Program-made: the position numbers and the translations under genes | The notes under the pieces: generated by a model | Told to the model about the DNA's origin: nothing | Database searches by the model: none | What the model saw: the letters and a program-made list of their open reading frames with translations, nothing else | Shown: piece by piece, positions 46,179 through 54,518 of the stretch | Numbering within the stretch: the stretch's first letter is position 1 | How the letters are laid out: each line of letters begins with the position of its first letter | Assembly (NCBI RefSeq): GCF_900143545.1 | Contig: NZ_FREV01000001.1 | Coordinates: 434,001-498,000, forward strand | Direction of reading: 5' to 3' | Source: Loktanella sp. Alg231-35 | Lineage (GTDB): Bacteria; Pseudomonadota; Alphaproteobacteria; Rhodobacterales; Rhodobacteraceae | DNA: 64,000 nucleotides

Positions 46179-47297
46179 CTACTCCTTCAACGCTAGCGCA
46201 GGCGATAGCACGTCGATACCGAGCGCTTTGCCCACGGCATAGTACGTCAGCTTGCCCGCATGCACGTTCAGCCCGTTCAACAGATGCGGATCGTCCTCGC
46301 AGGCCTGTCGCCAGCCCTTGTCCGCCAGCGCCAGCATGAAGGGCATCGTTGCGTTGCCTAAGGCAATCGTTGACGTCCGCGCCACAGCCCCCGGCATGTT
46401 CGCCACGCAGTAATGCATGATCCCGTCAACATCATAGACCGGGTCTTGGTGTGTGGTCGCCTTGGACGTTTCAAAGCAACCGCCCTGATCAATGGCCACG
46501 TCCACAAGGGCGGCACCCTGTTTCAGCTCTGACAGTTGCGCCCTTGAGATCAGCTTGGGGGCAGCCGCACCGGGGATCAGCACTGCACCGATGATAAGGT
46601 CGGCTTCGCGAGCCAGTTCAATCGTGTTTCCTGCGCTGGCGTAGCTGGTCTTGAATTGCCCGCCAAAGACATCATCAAGATAGCGCAAGCGAGGCAGGGA
46701 CCGGTCGAGTACCGTGACGTCTGCGCCCATGCCCGCCGCGATCTTGGCCGCATGGGTGCCAACAACACCGCCGCCGATCACCACAACGCGGGCGGGGCCC
46801 ACACCGGGCACTCCGCCCATAAGCACACCACGCCCGCCGTTAGCCTTCTGCAAGGTCCATGCGCCCACTTGCGGGGCCAGTCGCCCGGCGACCTCTGACA
46901 TTGGTGCCAGCAGCGGCAGGCCGCCGCGGTCGTCGGTCACGGTTTCATAGGCGATGCAAGTCGCGCCCGAGGCCATCAGATCATGGGTTTGCTCGGGGTC
47001 GGGGGCGAGGTGCAGGTAGGTAAAGAGGATCTGACCCTCGCGCAGCATCTTGCGCTCAACGGCCTGTGGTTCCTTGACCTTGACGATCATCTCAGCGGTG
47101 GCAAAGAGATCGGCGGCGGTTCCCGCAATCTCGGCCCCGGCTGCGATATAGTCTTCATCGGTAAACCCAGCCCCTGTGCCAGCGCCCTGTTCCATCACCA
47201 CGCTATGGCCGTGGGTGACTGCTTCGCGTGCGGCGTTTGGCGTCAGGCCGACGCGGAATTCCTGCGGTTTGATCTCTTTTGGGCATCCGATACGCAT
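46179..47297 (-). CDS. ald: Alanine dehydrogenase
   Basis: A 372-residue NAD-dependent enzyme of exact family length. It starts MRIGCPKEIKPQEFRVGLTP, has TYLHLAPDPEQTHDLMASGA in the substrate domain, the Rossmann motif VVVIGGGVVGTHAAKIAAGMGA and VDVAIDQGGCFETSK. It interconverts L-alanine and pyruvate plus ammonium. The ATG at 47297 follows AAGGAACAG. It is divergent from an Lrp-type regulator, the classical arrangement for alanine-inducible ald. Confidence 0.96.
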   Translation of the reverse strand: MRIGCPKEIKPQEFRVGLTPNAAREAVTHGHSVVMEQGAGTGAGFTDEDYIAAGAEIAGTAADLFATAEMIVKVKEPQAVERKMLREGQILFTYLHLAPDPEQTHDLMASGATCIAYETVTDDRGGLPLLAPMSEVAGRLAPQVGAWTLQKANGGRGVLMGGVPGVGPARVVVIGGGVVGTHAAKIAAGMGADVTVLDRSLPRLRYLDDVFGGQFKTSYASAGNTIELAREADLIIGAVLIPGAAAPKLISRAQLSELKQGAALVDVAIDQGGCFETSKATTHQDPVYDVDGIMHYCVANMPGAVARTSTIALGNATMPFMLALADKGWRQACEDDPHLLNGLNVHAGKLTYYAVGKALGIDVLSPALALKE

Positions 47298-47434
47298 AAT
47301 CTGTTCCTTCATGTTCTGAGTTGGATGATCTGCCTAGGTCAGAGCAATGTCAGACGGTTTTTTCCTTGTTGTTTGCGTTAACGTTGGTAGAAATATGCGT
47401 AGTTGAGGCGGTTTTTCGAAGGAACGTGCGTTAG
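47298..47434. promoter_or_regulatory. Divergent ald/lrp control region
   Basis: A 137-base gap between two outward-facing genes. It is more A+T-rich than the flanks and includes GCGTTAACGT, a small palindrome, near 47375-47384. Lrp-type proteins bind degenerate A+T-rich dyads and often control the divergent dehydrogenase gene. No precise site can be fixed by eye. Confidence 0.45.
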
Positions 47435-47893
47435 ATGCAGTTGGACAGTATTGATCGTCGAATCCTTGAGATTTTGCAGAAGAAGGGCCGTATCTCGAAT
47501 GCGGACCTTTCAGAGCAAGCCAATCTATCGGCCTCTGCCTGTCACCGGCGCGTACAGCGCCTAGAAAAGGTAGGTTTTATTCGCGATTATGTGGCCCTGC
47601 TAGACCCGCGCAAGGTGGGTCGCCCGACAACCGTTTTCGTCGAAATCACGCTGAGCGGGCAAGCGGATGAGGTGCTGGATGCCTTTGAAAAGGCCGTCGC
47701 GCGGGTGCCTGATGTGCTGGAGTGTCATTTGATGGCAGGCACAGCGGATTATCTGCTCAAGGTTGTGGCGGGTGATACTGAAGATTTCGCTCGGATCCAC
47801 CGGCGCTATCTGGCGACATTGCCGGGGGTGGCGCAGATGCAGTCATCCTTTGCGCTGCGCACGGTCAGGCAGACGACGGCTATGCCGGTTTGA
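47435..47893 (+). CDS. Lrp/AsnC family transcriptional regulator
   Basis: A 152-residue regulator. The N-terminal HTH (MQLDSIDRRILEILQKKGRI, ADLSEQANLSASACHRRVQRLEKVGFI in pieces) is followed by the RAM effector-binding domain with ECHLMAGTADYLLKVV. It most likely senses alanine and activates ald, as AldR/BkdR-type relatives do; that is inferred from the divergent position. Confidence 0.93.
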   Translation: MQLDSIDRRILEILQKKGRISNADLSEQANLSASACHRRVQRLEKVGFIRDYVALLDPRKVGRPTTVFVEITLSGQADEVLDAFEKAVARVPDVLECHLMAGTADYLLKVVAGDTEDFARIHRRYLATLPGVAQMQSSFALRTVRQTTAMPV

Positions 47894-48066
47894 GGGGACG
47901 CGCGAAACTTTCAAATAGACTTCTTTTGCTGTCTTCGTGCAAAAACGAGCCAATAATTGCCGAAAATAAAGTTTTGCTGTTTTGACTTGTTTCGGATGGG
48001 ATGTTCTTGTGGCACGTGGGGGCGATCGTGCCTGCGGGGCAGTCACGATGATGAAGGAATTGATGG

Positions 48067-49320
48067 ATGTGTGTTCTTTGTGGTTGCGTCGGGTGTGGTG
48101 CTGATGACTATTTGGATTCTGGTACAGATCAGTTCAATCTGCTGGACGGTGATCCTAGCCCTAGTCGCACGCTCAACCTAAAATGGAACAATGATACACG
48201 CGGGGCACCCAGCGGTGAAATCACGTGGTCCATGAACCTTGCAGGTCTGAGTATTGTCGCAGGCGCAGACATCGAGGACTATCGGCAAGCAACATTTGAT
48301 GCGCTTGCTACTTGGGCCGCAGTTGCAGGGCTGACATTTCGATTTACGGGATCGGCGACGGGATCTGACATCGACATCAATGTAGAACCTTTGACCAACA
48401 GCACCATTGGTGTTGCGCGTTATAGTTACTTCGCCGGCGATTTTAATGGCAACGGGATTGAGCAGTTTTCCGAGGTCGACGTGTCAATGGATCAACGTGA
48501 GACGTGGATTGCCAATGGCAACGGCGGCGGGTTCACATTCTTCCAGGTGATGCTGCACGAAATCGGTCACGCCCTTGGCCTTGATCACTTCAACGTTGCT
48601 GATTCCATCATGAATGCGACCGCCAATAATGGCTCTCGGACGCTGGGTGATGATGATATTGCGGGCATTCAGAATCTTTATGGTGAGCGGCAGTGGTCGA
48701 ACGCGGGTGAAGATGTGAATTTCGAGTTTGTCGGTGTTGGACAGACCGCGAATGCGCGCGGCGGCAATGACACCTTGAGCGGAACAGCACTGCGCGATGT
48801 GTTTTATGGCGGTGCAGGCAATGATGATCTTTTGGGTCAGGGCGGCAACGACTTCTTGCTGGATACACGCGGCGACAATGATCTGTTTGGTGGTTCCGGC
48901 AACGACACAATTGTGGGCGGAACAGGTGTTTTGGATGGTCGCGGCGAGGCCGGCAATGATACCTTAATTGGTGGTATTGGGAATGATGTGCTTGATGGTG
49001 GTGCGGGCAACGACGTCCTGCGAGGAGATCCGTCAGGCAGCTTTATTTCCGGTAATGATCGACTGATTGCGGGTTCTGGCAACGATGTCCTTGAGGGCGG
49101 CGGCGGGGCTGACACATTTGTCTTTGATCGCAGCAATGGTGCGAACCGGATTACAGACTTTGAAGTCGGGCTTGATGAAATCGAGCTTATTGGCTTTAGC
49201 CTTGGGGATGGCACTTTGGAAGTCGTCGGGGATGACACCGTGTGGTCGGACAGTATCGGCGGCTTGACCCTGAGCATCACTTTTGAAGACGTAATTCTTG
49301 ACGCATCGGACCTTATGTAA
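48067..49320 (+). CDS. RTX-type M10 (matrixin/serralysin-like) zinc metalloprotease
   Basis: A 417-residue secreted protease. The N-terminus is Cys-rich (MCVLCGCVGCG). The zinc site is HEIGHALGLDHF with H164, H168 and H174, and the Met-turn is DSIMNA with M182. Residues about 230-345 carry RTX nonapeptides (GGAGNDDLLG, GGSGNDTIVGG, GGIGNDVLDGGAGNDVL), then a C-terminal ADTFVF...ITDFEVGLDEIEL module. No signal peptide: export by a type I system is expected, recognised at the C-terminus. AAGGAAT precedes the ATG. A candidate exporter is at 21-24 kb. Confidence 0.93.
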   Translation: MCVLCGCVGCGADDYLDSGTDQFNLLDGDPSPSRTLNLKWNNDTRGAPSGEITWSMNLAGLSIVAGADIEDYRQATFDALATWAAVAGLTFRFTGSATGSDIDINVEPLTNSTIGVARYSYFAGDFNGNGIEQFSEVDVSMDQRETWIANGNGGGFTFFQVMLHEIGHALGLDHFNVADSIMNATANNGSRTLGDDDIAGIQNLYGERQWSNAGEDVNFEFVGVGQTANARGGNDTLSGTALRDVFYGGAGNDDLLGQGGNDFLLDTRGDNDLFGGSGNDTIVGGTGVLDGRGEAGNDTLIGGIGNDVLDGGAGNDVLRGDPSGSFISGNDRLIAGSGNDVLEGGGGADTFVFDRSNGANRITDFEVGLDEIELIGFSLGDGTLEVVGDDTVWSDSIGGLTLSITFEDVILDASDLM

Positions 49321-50138
49321 TGACTGAATTGAGTAGTCGCAGCGCTGTCGCTGTGGTAGCAGCGATTGGCCTCTCTGCCTGTGGCAGCGCAGGCGGAGGC
49401 GGTGGCGGAGATGGCGGCGGAACCCCGACAGAGCCGACCAGTGCAGCGGTAGAAGTGCCGCCAAACATGAACTATCCCGACCTATCGAATAGGATTTCTG
49501 GCACTTCCGAGGTCGCCTATGTCGTGCTTCGCAACGACCTTCCGCTTTATGAAGATGGTGTTCAGGTCAACCAGCTGACAGGTGCCGTGAGCGGCGGATT
49601 GCTGGCAAGTACTGATCTTGACGATGCCGAGTTCTTGAACCCTGCGAACGGTGAATTTTCCCGTATCGTGCGAATTTCGGGCAACAACGTATTTGGGGCT
49701 GTCGGGCTTGACGTCTTGGCCGGTGATTTGCCGACCAGCGGCGTGTCGAATTACAACGAAGGCTGGGTTGGCATGACCGCCACCTTTTCAGACAATGTCT
49801 ATGTGCTGACCGGCAATGCAACGTTCACGGTGACTTGGGACGGGGTGGGCGATATTGATGGCCGTTTCTTCAATTTGTCCGGCACGGCTGCGCAAGGCGG
49901 TTCTGTCACTAACGGGGGCACAATCATCCTGACCAATGGCGGTCTGGATGCCAACGAACGGTTCAGTGGTGGCTCTGTAACCGGGACCGGCATCTTTGCT
50001 GATCTGGGTGGCACCAGTTCAACGTCGGGCACCCAGGGTGCATTCTTCGGGCCCGATGCTGACGAATTGGGTGGCGTGCTGCGTATCAACGACAATACAG
50101 AAGATATTCAGGTTTTCGGCGCCTTTCAGGCCGACTGA
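49320..50138 (+). CDS. TbpB-like surface lipoprotein
   Basis: A 272-residue lipoprotein with lipobox LSAC (Cys 21) and a Gly-rich tether (GSAGGGGGGDGGG). The C-terminal part has the beta-barrel signature of transferrin-binding-protein-B-like domains: VTWDGVGDIDGRFFNLSGTA, then GTQGAFFGPDADELGGVL and a final FGAFQA. Such proteins are moved to the surface by Slam-type translocons; none is in the window. The start overlaps the M10 protease stop by one base (TAATGA), so the two are coupled. A role in iron capture is not implied by the fold alone. Confidence 0.8.
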   Translation: MTELSSRSAVAVVAAIGLSACGSAGGGGGGDGGGTPTEPTSAAVEVPPNMNYPDLSNRISGTSEVAYVVLRNDLPLYEDGVQVNQLTGAVSGGLLASTDLDDAEFLNPANGEFSRIVRISGNNVFGAVGLDVLAGDLPTSGVSNYNEGWVGMTATFSDNVYVLTGNATFTVTWDGVGDIDGRFFNLSGTAAQGGSVTNGGTIILTNGGLDANERFSGGSVTGTGIFADLGGTSSTSGTQGAFFGPDADELGGVLRINDNTEDIQVFGAFQAD

Positions 50139-50672
50139 TCAGTCCTTACTGACCTTACCTTGCTCCGGCTCCAATCCGTATGGCCGCGCCAGATACCGCC
50201 GATGCTTTAGCGTCACTTGCTGGACCTTGGCGGGTTTCTCTGGGCGTAGGTGCACTATGGCTTCTGCCGCTACCAATCCCGTCCCTGCACATTCGGAATG
50301 CCATTGAGATGCCGGCCCATTCTGGGCCGCCGCGCCGGGGCTTGCAGGCTGCGCAATATTGGCTGTGCAGCTGGCCAAAGAAACAGCTATGCGATGACGC
50401 TGCGGTCAGTGCAGTTGCCGCGATTGGCGGGGCACTGACCACCGGTGATTGTCAGCGCAACAAGAGACAGCATTAGACTGGGTTTTTTGCGGCGTTCAGC
50501 GTCCTGATCCGCCTGTTGCGAGTTGTCGGGCCCGGCGAATGGATGATACAACTTAAGGGAGTTTTCTAATATGGTTACTAAATTGGAAATCAGGTCGTTG
50601 GACGAATTTCTAAGTAGGCAGACGAATAGGAAAACTCGCTAAGATAATCGATCTCATATTTGGAAGTTTGAA
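50139..50672. other. 534-base gap, one possible 23-codon gene
   Basis: Overlapping frames of 80-98 codons on both strands (50139-50476) have no ribosome sites and no protein-like pattern. GACTGATCAGTC (50133-50144) is a perfect palindrome over the upstream stop codon. The second half (50530-50672) is clearly A+T-richer than the surroundings. No transposon remnant is recognised. Confidence 0.5.
50571..50642 (+). CDS. Possible 23-residue small protein or leader peptide
   Basis: ATG at 50571 is preceded by AAGGGAG at a workable distance and opens a 23-codon frame, MVTKLEIRSLDEFLSRQTNR plus three residues, ending at TAA 50640-50642, 30 bases before the next gene. The peptide is basic and helical. 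The only support is the ribosome site and position. Confidence 0.3.
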   Translation: MVTKLEIRSLDEFLSRQTNRKTR

Positions 50673-51203
50673 GTGCTAAGAAAATCAGGAATCAAGATGT
50701 CTGCCCTATTGATGGGTCTTACGTTGGCGGCATGTGTTGCGCCGACCGACCAGCAAACACCACCACAGGGTGGAGTTGCGTCGGAAGCAGATGACAGTCA
50801 GAGCGTAGCAGTAGAACGGGCCGCGCCCGCAGTTAACCCTGTTGTTACGTCGGAATTCGGTGGCGGCGGTCTGAATTGGTCAAGAGCTGGCGGCGTCAAG
50901 TTTCGGTATACCGCCATTGAACAAAACGGCGAAGTCTATATCTGCGGTGCCTTTACTGGGCGTGGGCCATCAGGCGCGCGAAAGGCAAACCGTCTGGTCA
51001 TGCGTGAGGCGAAAGTCACTGCGAATGGCAATCTCATCATGCGCAGTTTGCGCTTTTTCTCCGAAGTGTCGAACGGACATTGGGCAACCGATCTGATCGG
51101 TGTTGAAACGTCTTGCGGTTCAACCGGACAATCAGTGGATGCCCTCCCGTTGGACGCGGTGCGTGTCGAATTGCGCGAAGGTCGGTATAGGGTGCAACTT
51201 TAA
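50673..51203 (+). CDS. Putative lipoprotein of unknown function
   Basis: A 176-residue protein with lipoprotein signal MLRKSGIKMSALLMGLTLAAC; the GTG start is preferred over the ATG eight codons later because it provides the positively charged n-region. After a Gln/Ala/Pro-rich linker comes a compact domain (about 70-176) with YICGAFTGRGPSGARKANRL and two Cys (ICGAF, ETSCGS). I do not recognise the family. Its stop codon TAA lies in the first unit of a hexanucleotide tandem repeat. Confidence 0.7.
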   Translation: MLRKSGIKMSALLMGLTLAACVAPTDQQTPPQGGVASEADDSQSVAVERAAPAVNPVVTSEFGGGGLNWSRAGGVKFRYTAIEQNGEVYICGAFTGRGPSGARKANRLVMREAKVTANGNLIMRSLRFFSEVSNGHWATDLIGVETSCGSTGQSVDALPLDAVRVELREGRYRVQL

Positions 51204-51255
51204 CTTTAACTTTAACTTTAACTCTAACTCTAACTCTAACTCTAACTCTAACTCA
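51196..51255. repeat. Hexanucleotide tandem repeat, (AACTTT)4(AACTCT)5AACTCA
   Basis: Ten consecutive 6-base units: four AACTTT, five AACTCT and one AACTCA. The block change from TTT to TCT indicates expansion after a point change. The repeat overlaps the lipoprotein stop codon and extends into the non-coding gap. The length is unlike anything else in the window; copy number may vary between strains. Confidence 0.95.
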
Positions 51256-51609
51256 GGCTGGGGCGGGTTTCTTTGCGATGCAAGAGACCCGCCATTTTCT
51301 TACCGCTACAGCCCCAGTGTATCGAACCGTCACGAATGGCTGAATTTCGTCAACTAATGCTGTCGCGGTTGATTGGCACGTTTATCCCGACTCTTGGTCA
51401 AATCATGTGTGCAGAGGTTGACCGTCATTCTCAGTCGGGATGGTCGTAGGTTCTTGTTGTAACGGGATCAGCGGATGGGGTTCACAACGGATATCAAGCG
51501 GCAGTTGTGCCCTGAACGCCCAAGCAACAACGGCTTCAGCGCCGCTCCCCCCTTCCCCTTCCACGCCGCCCGCGTTAAAGGGGCGCATCTGAAACAAGGA
51601 GCCAGCCAA
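51204..51609. other. 406-base gap: tandem repeat, hairpin, asd upstream region
   Basis: Contains most of the hexanucleotide repeat, then a hairpin at 51262-51293, then about 300 bases without a convincing gene up to asd. A frame in phase with asd begins at 51475 (MGFTTDIKRQLCPERPSNNG...), but it is an in-frame extension without a ribosome site. The asd promoter must be here. Confidence 0.5.
51262..51300 (+). terminator. Probable terminator after the lipoprotein gene
   Basis: GGCGGGTTTCTT and AAGAGACCCGCC pair over 12 positions with one mismatch, around an eight-base loop, and are followed by ATTTTCTT. It comes directly after the hexanucleotide repeat. Confidence 0.6.
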
Positions 51610-52632
51610 ATGGGCTATCGAATCGTCGTTGTCGGCGCCACTGGAAACGTGGGCCGCGAAATGCTGAACATCCTCGAAGAGCGGGCCTTCCCGGTTGACG
51701 AGATTGCCGTACTTGCCAGCCGCAAATCGCTGGGCACGGAAGTTAGCTTTGGCGAGAAGACGTTGAAAACCCAGGACCTTGATGCGTTTGATTTTACGGG
51801 CTGGGATATGGCGTTGTTTGCTGTCGGTTCCGACGCCACCAAGATTTATGCGCCCAAGGCCGCGAAAGCGGGCTGTGTCGTGATCGATAACTCTTCGCTT
51901 TATCGCTATGATGTCGACGTGCCTTTGATCGTGCCGGAAGTGAATGCGGATGCGATCCACGGCTATGCCAAGAAAAACATCATCGCGAACCCGAACTGTT
52001 CGACCGCACAGATGGTTGTGGCACTGAAGCCATTGCATGACCGCGCGACCATCAAGCGCGTTGTTGTCAGCACCTATCAATCTGTGTCTGGTGCCGGCAA
52101 AGGCGGCATTGATGAGCTCTGGGACCAGACCAAGTCGATGTATAATCCCACAGACGACAAGCCGCCAAAGCAATTCACCAAGCAGATCGCCTTCAACGTG
52201 ATCCCGCATATCGACAAGTTCCTCGATAGCGGTGAGACCAAAGAAGAATGGAAGATGGTCGCCGAGACGAAAAAGATTGTCGATCCAAAGATCAAGGTGA
52301 CGGCGACTTGCGTGCGTGTGCCAGTATTCGTTGGGCACTCTGAGGCCGTAAATATCGAGTTTGAGGACTTCCTTGACGAAGACGAAGCGCGCGACATTCT
52401 GCGCGAAGCACCCGGTGTGATGGTCATCGATAAGCGCGAAGACGGCGGTTATGTGACCCCTGTTGAGTGTGTCGGTGACTTTGCGACCTTCATCAGCCGT
52501 ATCCGGCAGGACAGCACGATTGATAACGGTCTGAATCTTTGGTGCGTGTCAGATAACCTGCGCAAGGGCGCGGCGTTGAACGCAGTACAGATTGCAGAGC
52601 TCTTGGGCCGTGAGTGCTTGAAGAAGGGCTAA
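51610..52632 (+). CDS. asd: Aspartate-semialdehyde dehydrogenase
   Basis: A 340-residue enzyme. It starts MGYRIVVVGATGNVGREMLN, the NADP-binding Rossmann motif; the catalytic C130 is in ANPNCSTAQMV, and TCVRVPVFVGHSEAVNIEFE is the conserved substrate region. It makes aspartate semialdehyde for lysine/diaminopimelate, threonine and methionine. AAGGAG precedes the ATG at 51610. Confidence 0.97.
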   Translation: MGYRIVVVGATGNVGREMLNILEERAFPVDEIAVLASRKSLGTEVSFGEKTLKTQDLDAFDFTGWDMALFAVGSDATKIYAPKAAKAGCVVIDNSSLYRYDVDVPLIVPEVNADAIHGYAKKNIIANPNCSTAQMVVALKPLHDRATIKRVVVSTYQSVSGAGKGGIDELWDQTKSMYNPTDDKPPKQFTKQIAFNVIPHIDKFLDSGETKEEWKMVAETKKIVDPKIKVTATCVRVPVFVGHSEAVNIEFEDFLDEDEARDILREAPGVMVIDKREDGGYVTPVECVGDFATFISRIRQDSTIDNGLNLWCVSDNLRKGAALNAVQIAELLGRECLKKG

Positions 52633-52652
52633 AACTGCCTGAAAGATCTTGA

Positions 52653-52682
52653 AAGGGGCGCCCTAATGGGTGCCCTTTTTTA
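52653..52682 (+). terminator. Terminator of asd
   Basis: GGGCGCCC-TAAT-GGGTGCCC, an 8-bp stem with one G-T pair, is followed by six T, 23 bases after the asd stop. Confidence 0.9.
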
Positions 52683-52821
52683 TTGATTGCAACTGTATGA
52701 ACGGAGCCTCATGTCGCGCCTCCAGTAATCCCGGAACTTTTTTGCCGACCCACCCAAGGATCGGCCCCTGCTATCCGTCAAACCCTGTATAACGACAAAT
52801 GACATATGCAGGAGACCACTC

Positions 52822-54477
52822 ATGTTTCGCCTCTTTCTCACCACTAGCCTGATCGCCCTCGCTGCCCCTGCGATGGCCGATACGTTCACCGCCAAAGCCC
52901 GTGTTGACACCGTCACGATCTACCCTGGTCTTGCGACTGTGACCCGCCAGATCACGTTAGAGGTGCCCGCAGGCCAGCATCAGATCATTGTGCCAGAATT
53001 AACGCAATCTCTGGCCAGCGAGGGGCTGCGTGTGGCTGCGCCTGCGGGCACGCAGGTGGGCGCTGTCAATCTGGCCTATGACCGTCTGCCGGTCACCCCT
53101 GATCTGAGCGCCCCAGAGGTTGTCACTGCCCGCGATGAGGTTGAGCGGTTGGAAGGCGCCCTGCGGGACCGCGATGCCGAAATCGCCCAGATCCGCTTGC
53201 GTGTGCAGGCCGCCGATGAACAGATCACCTTCCTTCAAAGCCTTTCGCAAGCGAGTGCGGGCGAGACGTTGAATGCGGCCAGCATCGCTGACATTCAGGC
53301 GCTGGCACAGATGGTCGGGGCAGAGGTTCTGGCCGCGCGGCAGACCGCATTTGATGCCGAGCAAGATGCACAGGCCGCTGAGCGTGACCGCGAGGACGAT
53401 GTCGAGGCCCTCAACGATGCCAAACGCGCTTTGGCGGCATTGCTTGCGCCCAAGCAGGATGGCTCTGTCCTGACTTTTTCGCTGACCGCGGCTGACGCTG
53501 GCGAAGTGACTATCGATATCAGCACCTTGGAAGGCTTTGCCAACTGGTCCCCGGTCTATGACATGCGCCTGACCACCGGCGAAGATGCCGGTATGGAGAT
53601 CGACCGCGCCGTGGTGATCGCCCAGAACTCCGGTCAGGATTGGAACGATGTGCAGCTTGTGCTGTCCACGGCCCGCCCCGGCGAACGAATTGCCCCCGGA
53701 GAAGTCTTTGCCCCGCTGCGCCGGATTATCTCAGAGGATGATCTGGAGCGCGAAGAGGGCTTTATGATGCAGGCAGATGCTGTCTCGACCCTGTCGCGGG
53801 GCATGGTCATGGAGGAGGCGGCAGCGGCCCCAATGGCCGTCACGGCGCAGGCTGATTTCAGTGGTGCAACCGTGACTTACACCTATCCAACCCGCGTCGA
53901 TATCCGAAACGGAGTCGAAGACCTGCGACTGGCTTTGGATGTCGTCTCGTTGGACGCAACGGTCTGGGCCGAGGCTGTGCCAAGTCGCGATGATATAGCT
54001 TACCGCATGGCCGAATTCACCAATACGACGGACGAGGTGTTCCTGCCAGGGCAGGCGCTGCTCTTTGCCGATGGCACAATGATTGGGTTCAGCCATCTGC
54101 CTTTACTGGCGGCGGGTGCGGATACCGACATGGGCTTTGGCCCGCTGGATGGTCTGCGGTTGACACGTGCGACCCCGAACAAGACCGAAGGCGATCGGGG
54201 CGTGTTTTCCACCACCAACGCGCTGACAGAGCAAGCCGTGATGAGCGTAGAAAACCTGACCGGGCAGGACTGGGATGTGTTGCTGCGCGACGTGGTGCCT
54301 TATACCGAGCAGGAAGACCTGGAAGTGGAATTCACCGCCACCCCCAATGTGACGCGGCGTGATCCAGAGGGCCGCCGTGGCGTGCTGGAATGGGATTTAG
54401 AGGTTGCCGCAGGCGAGACGCAGGACGTGACGCTGGACTACACGCTGACATGGCCGGACGGGTTTGTGTTGCGCTAG
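52822..54477 (+). CDS. DUF4139 domain protein (MuiA-like)
   Basis: A 551-residue secreted protein with signal peptide MFRLFLTTSLIALAAPAMA. Residues about 25-120 match the DUF4140 N-terminal domain (VDTVTIYPGLATVTRQITLEVPAG), 100-215 form a long charged coiled coil, and the rest is DUF4139 (WSPVYDMRLTTGEDAGMEI, LVLSTARPG). The family includes the mucoidy inhibitor MuiA, but its biochemical role is not known. GCAGGAGACC precedes the ATG. Confidence 0.9.
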   Translation: MFRLFLTTSLIALAAPAMADTFTAKARVDTVTIYPGLATVTRQITLEVPAGQHQIIVPELTQSLASEGLRVAAPAGTQVGAVNLAYDRLPVTPDLSAPEVVTARDEVERLEGALRDRDAEIAQIRLRVQAADEQITFLQSLSQASAGETLNAASIADIQALAQMVGAEVLAARQTAFDAEQDAQAAERDREDDVEALNDAKRALAALLAPKQDGSVLTFSLTAADAGEVTIDISTLEGFANWSPVYDMRLTTGEDAGMEIDRAVVIAQNSGQDWNDVQLVLSTARPGERIAPGEVFAPLRRIISEDDLEREEGFMMQADAVSTLSRGMVMEEAAAAPMAVTAQADFSGATVTYTYPTRVDIRNGVEDLRLALDVVSLDATVWAEAVPSRDDIAYRMAEFTNTTDEVFLPGQALLFADGTMIGFSHLPLLAAGADTDMGFGPLDGLRLTRATPNKTEGDRGVFSTTNALTEQAVMSVENLTGQDWDVLLRDVVPYTEQEDLEVEFTATPNVTRRDPEGRRGVLEWDLEVAAGETQDVTLDYTLTWPDGFVLR

Positions 54478-54518
54478 GCCGTGGCGTAGGCTGTGCCTTT
54501 TGAGCAGAAGGTAACCTG

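Noticed and set aside
50139..50476. Overlapping frames of 79-98 codons on both strands after the TbpB-like gene
   Set aside because: No ribosome site, no hydrophobic or motif pattern, and the frames contradict each other; treated as non-coding.
51196..51255. CRISPR-like array
   Set aside because: The units are six bases with no spacers; this is a microsatellite. No cas gene is present.
51403..52338. 311-codon minus-strand frame
   Set aside because: It is mostly antisense to asd and has no ribosome site; the plus-strand enzyme is certain.
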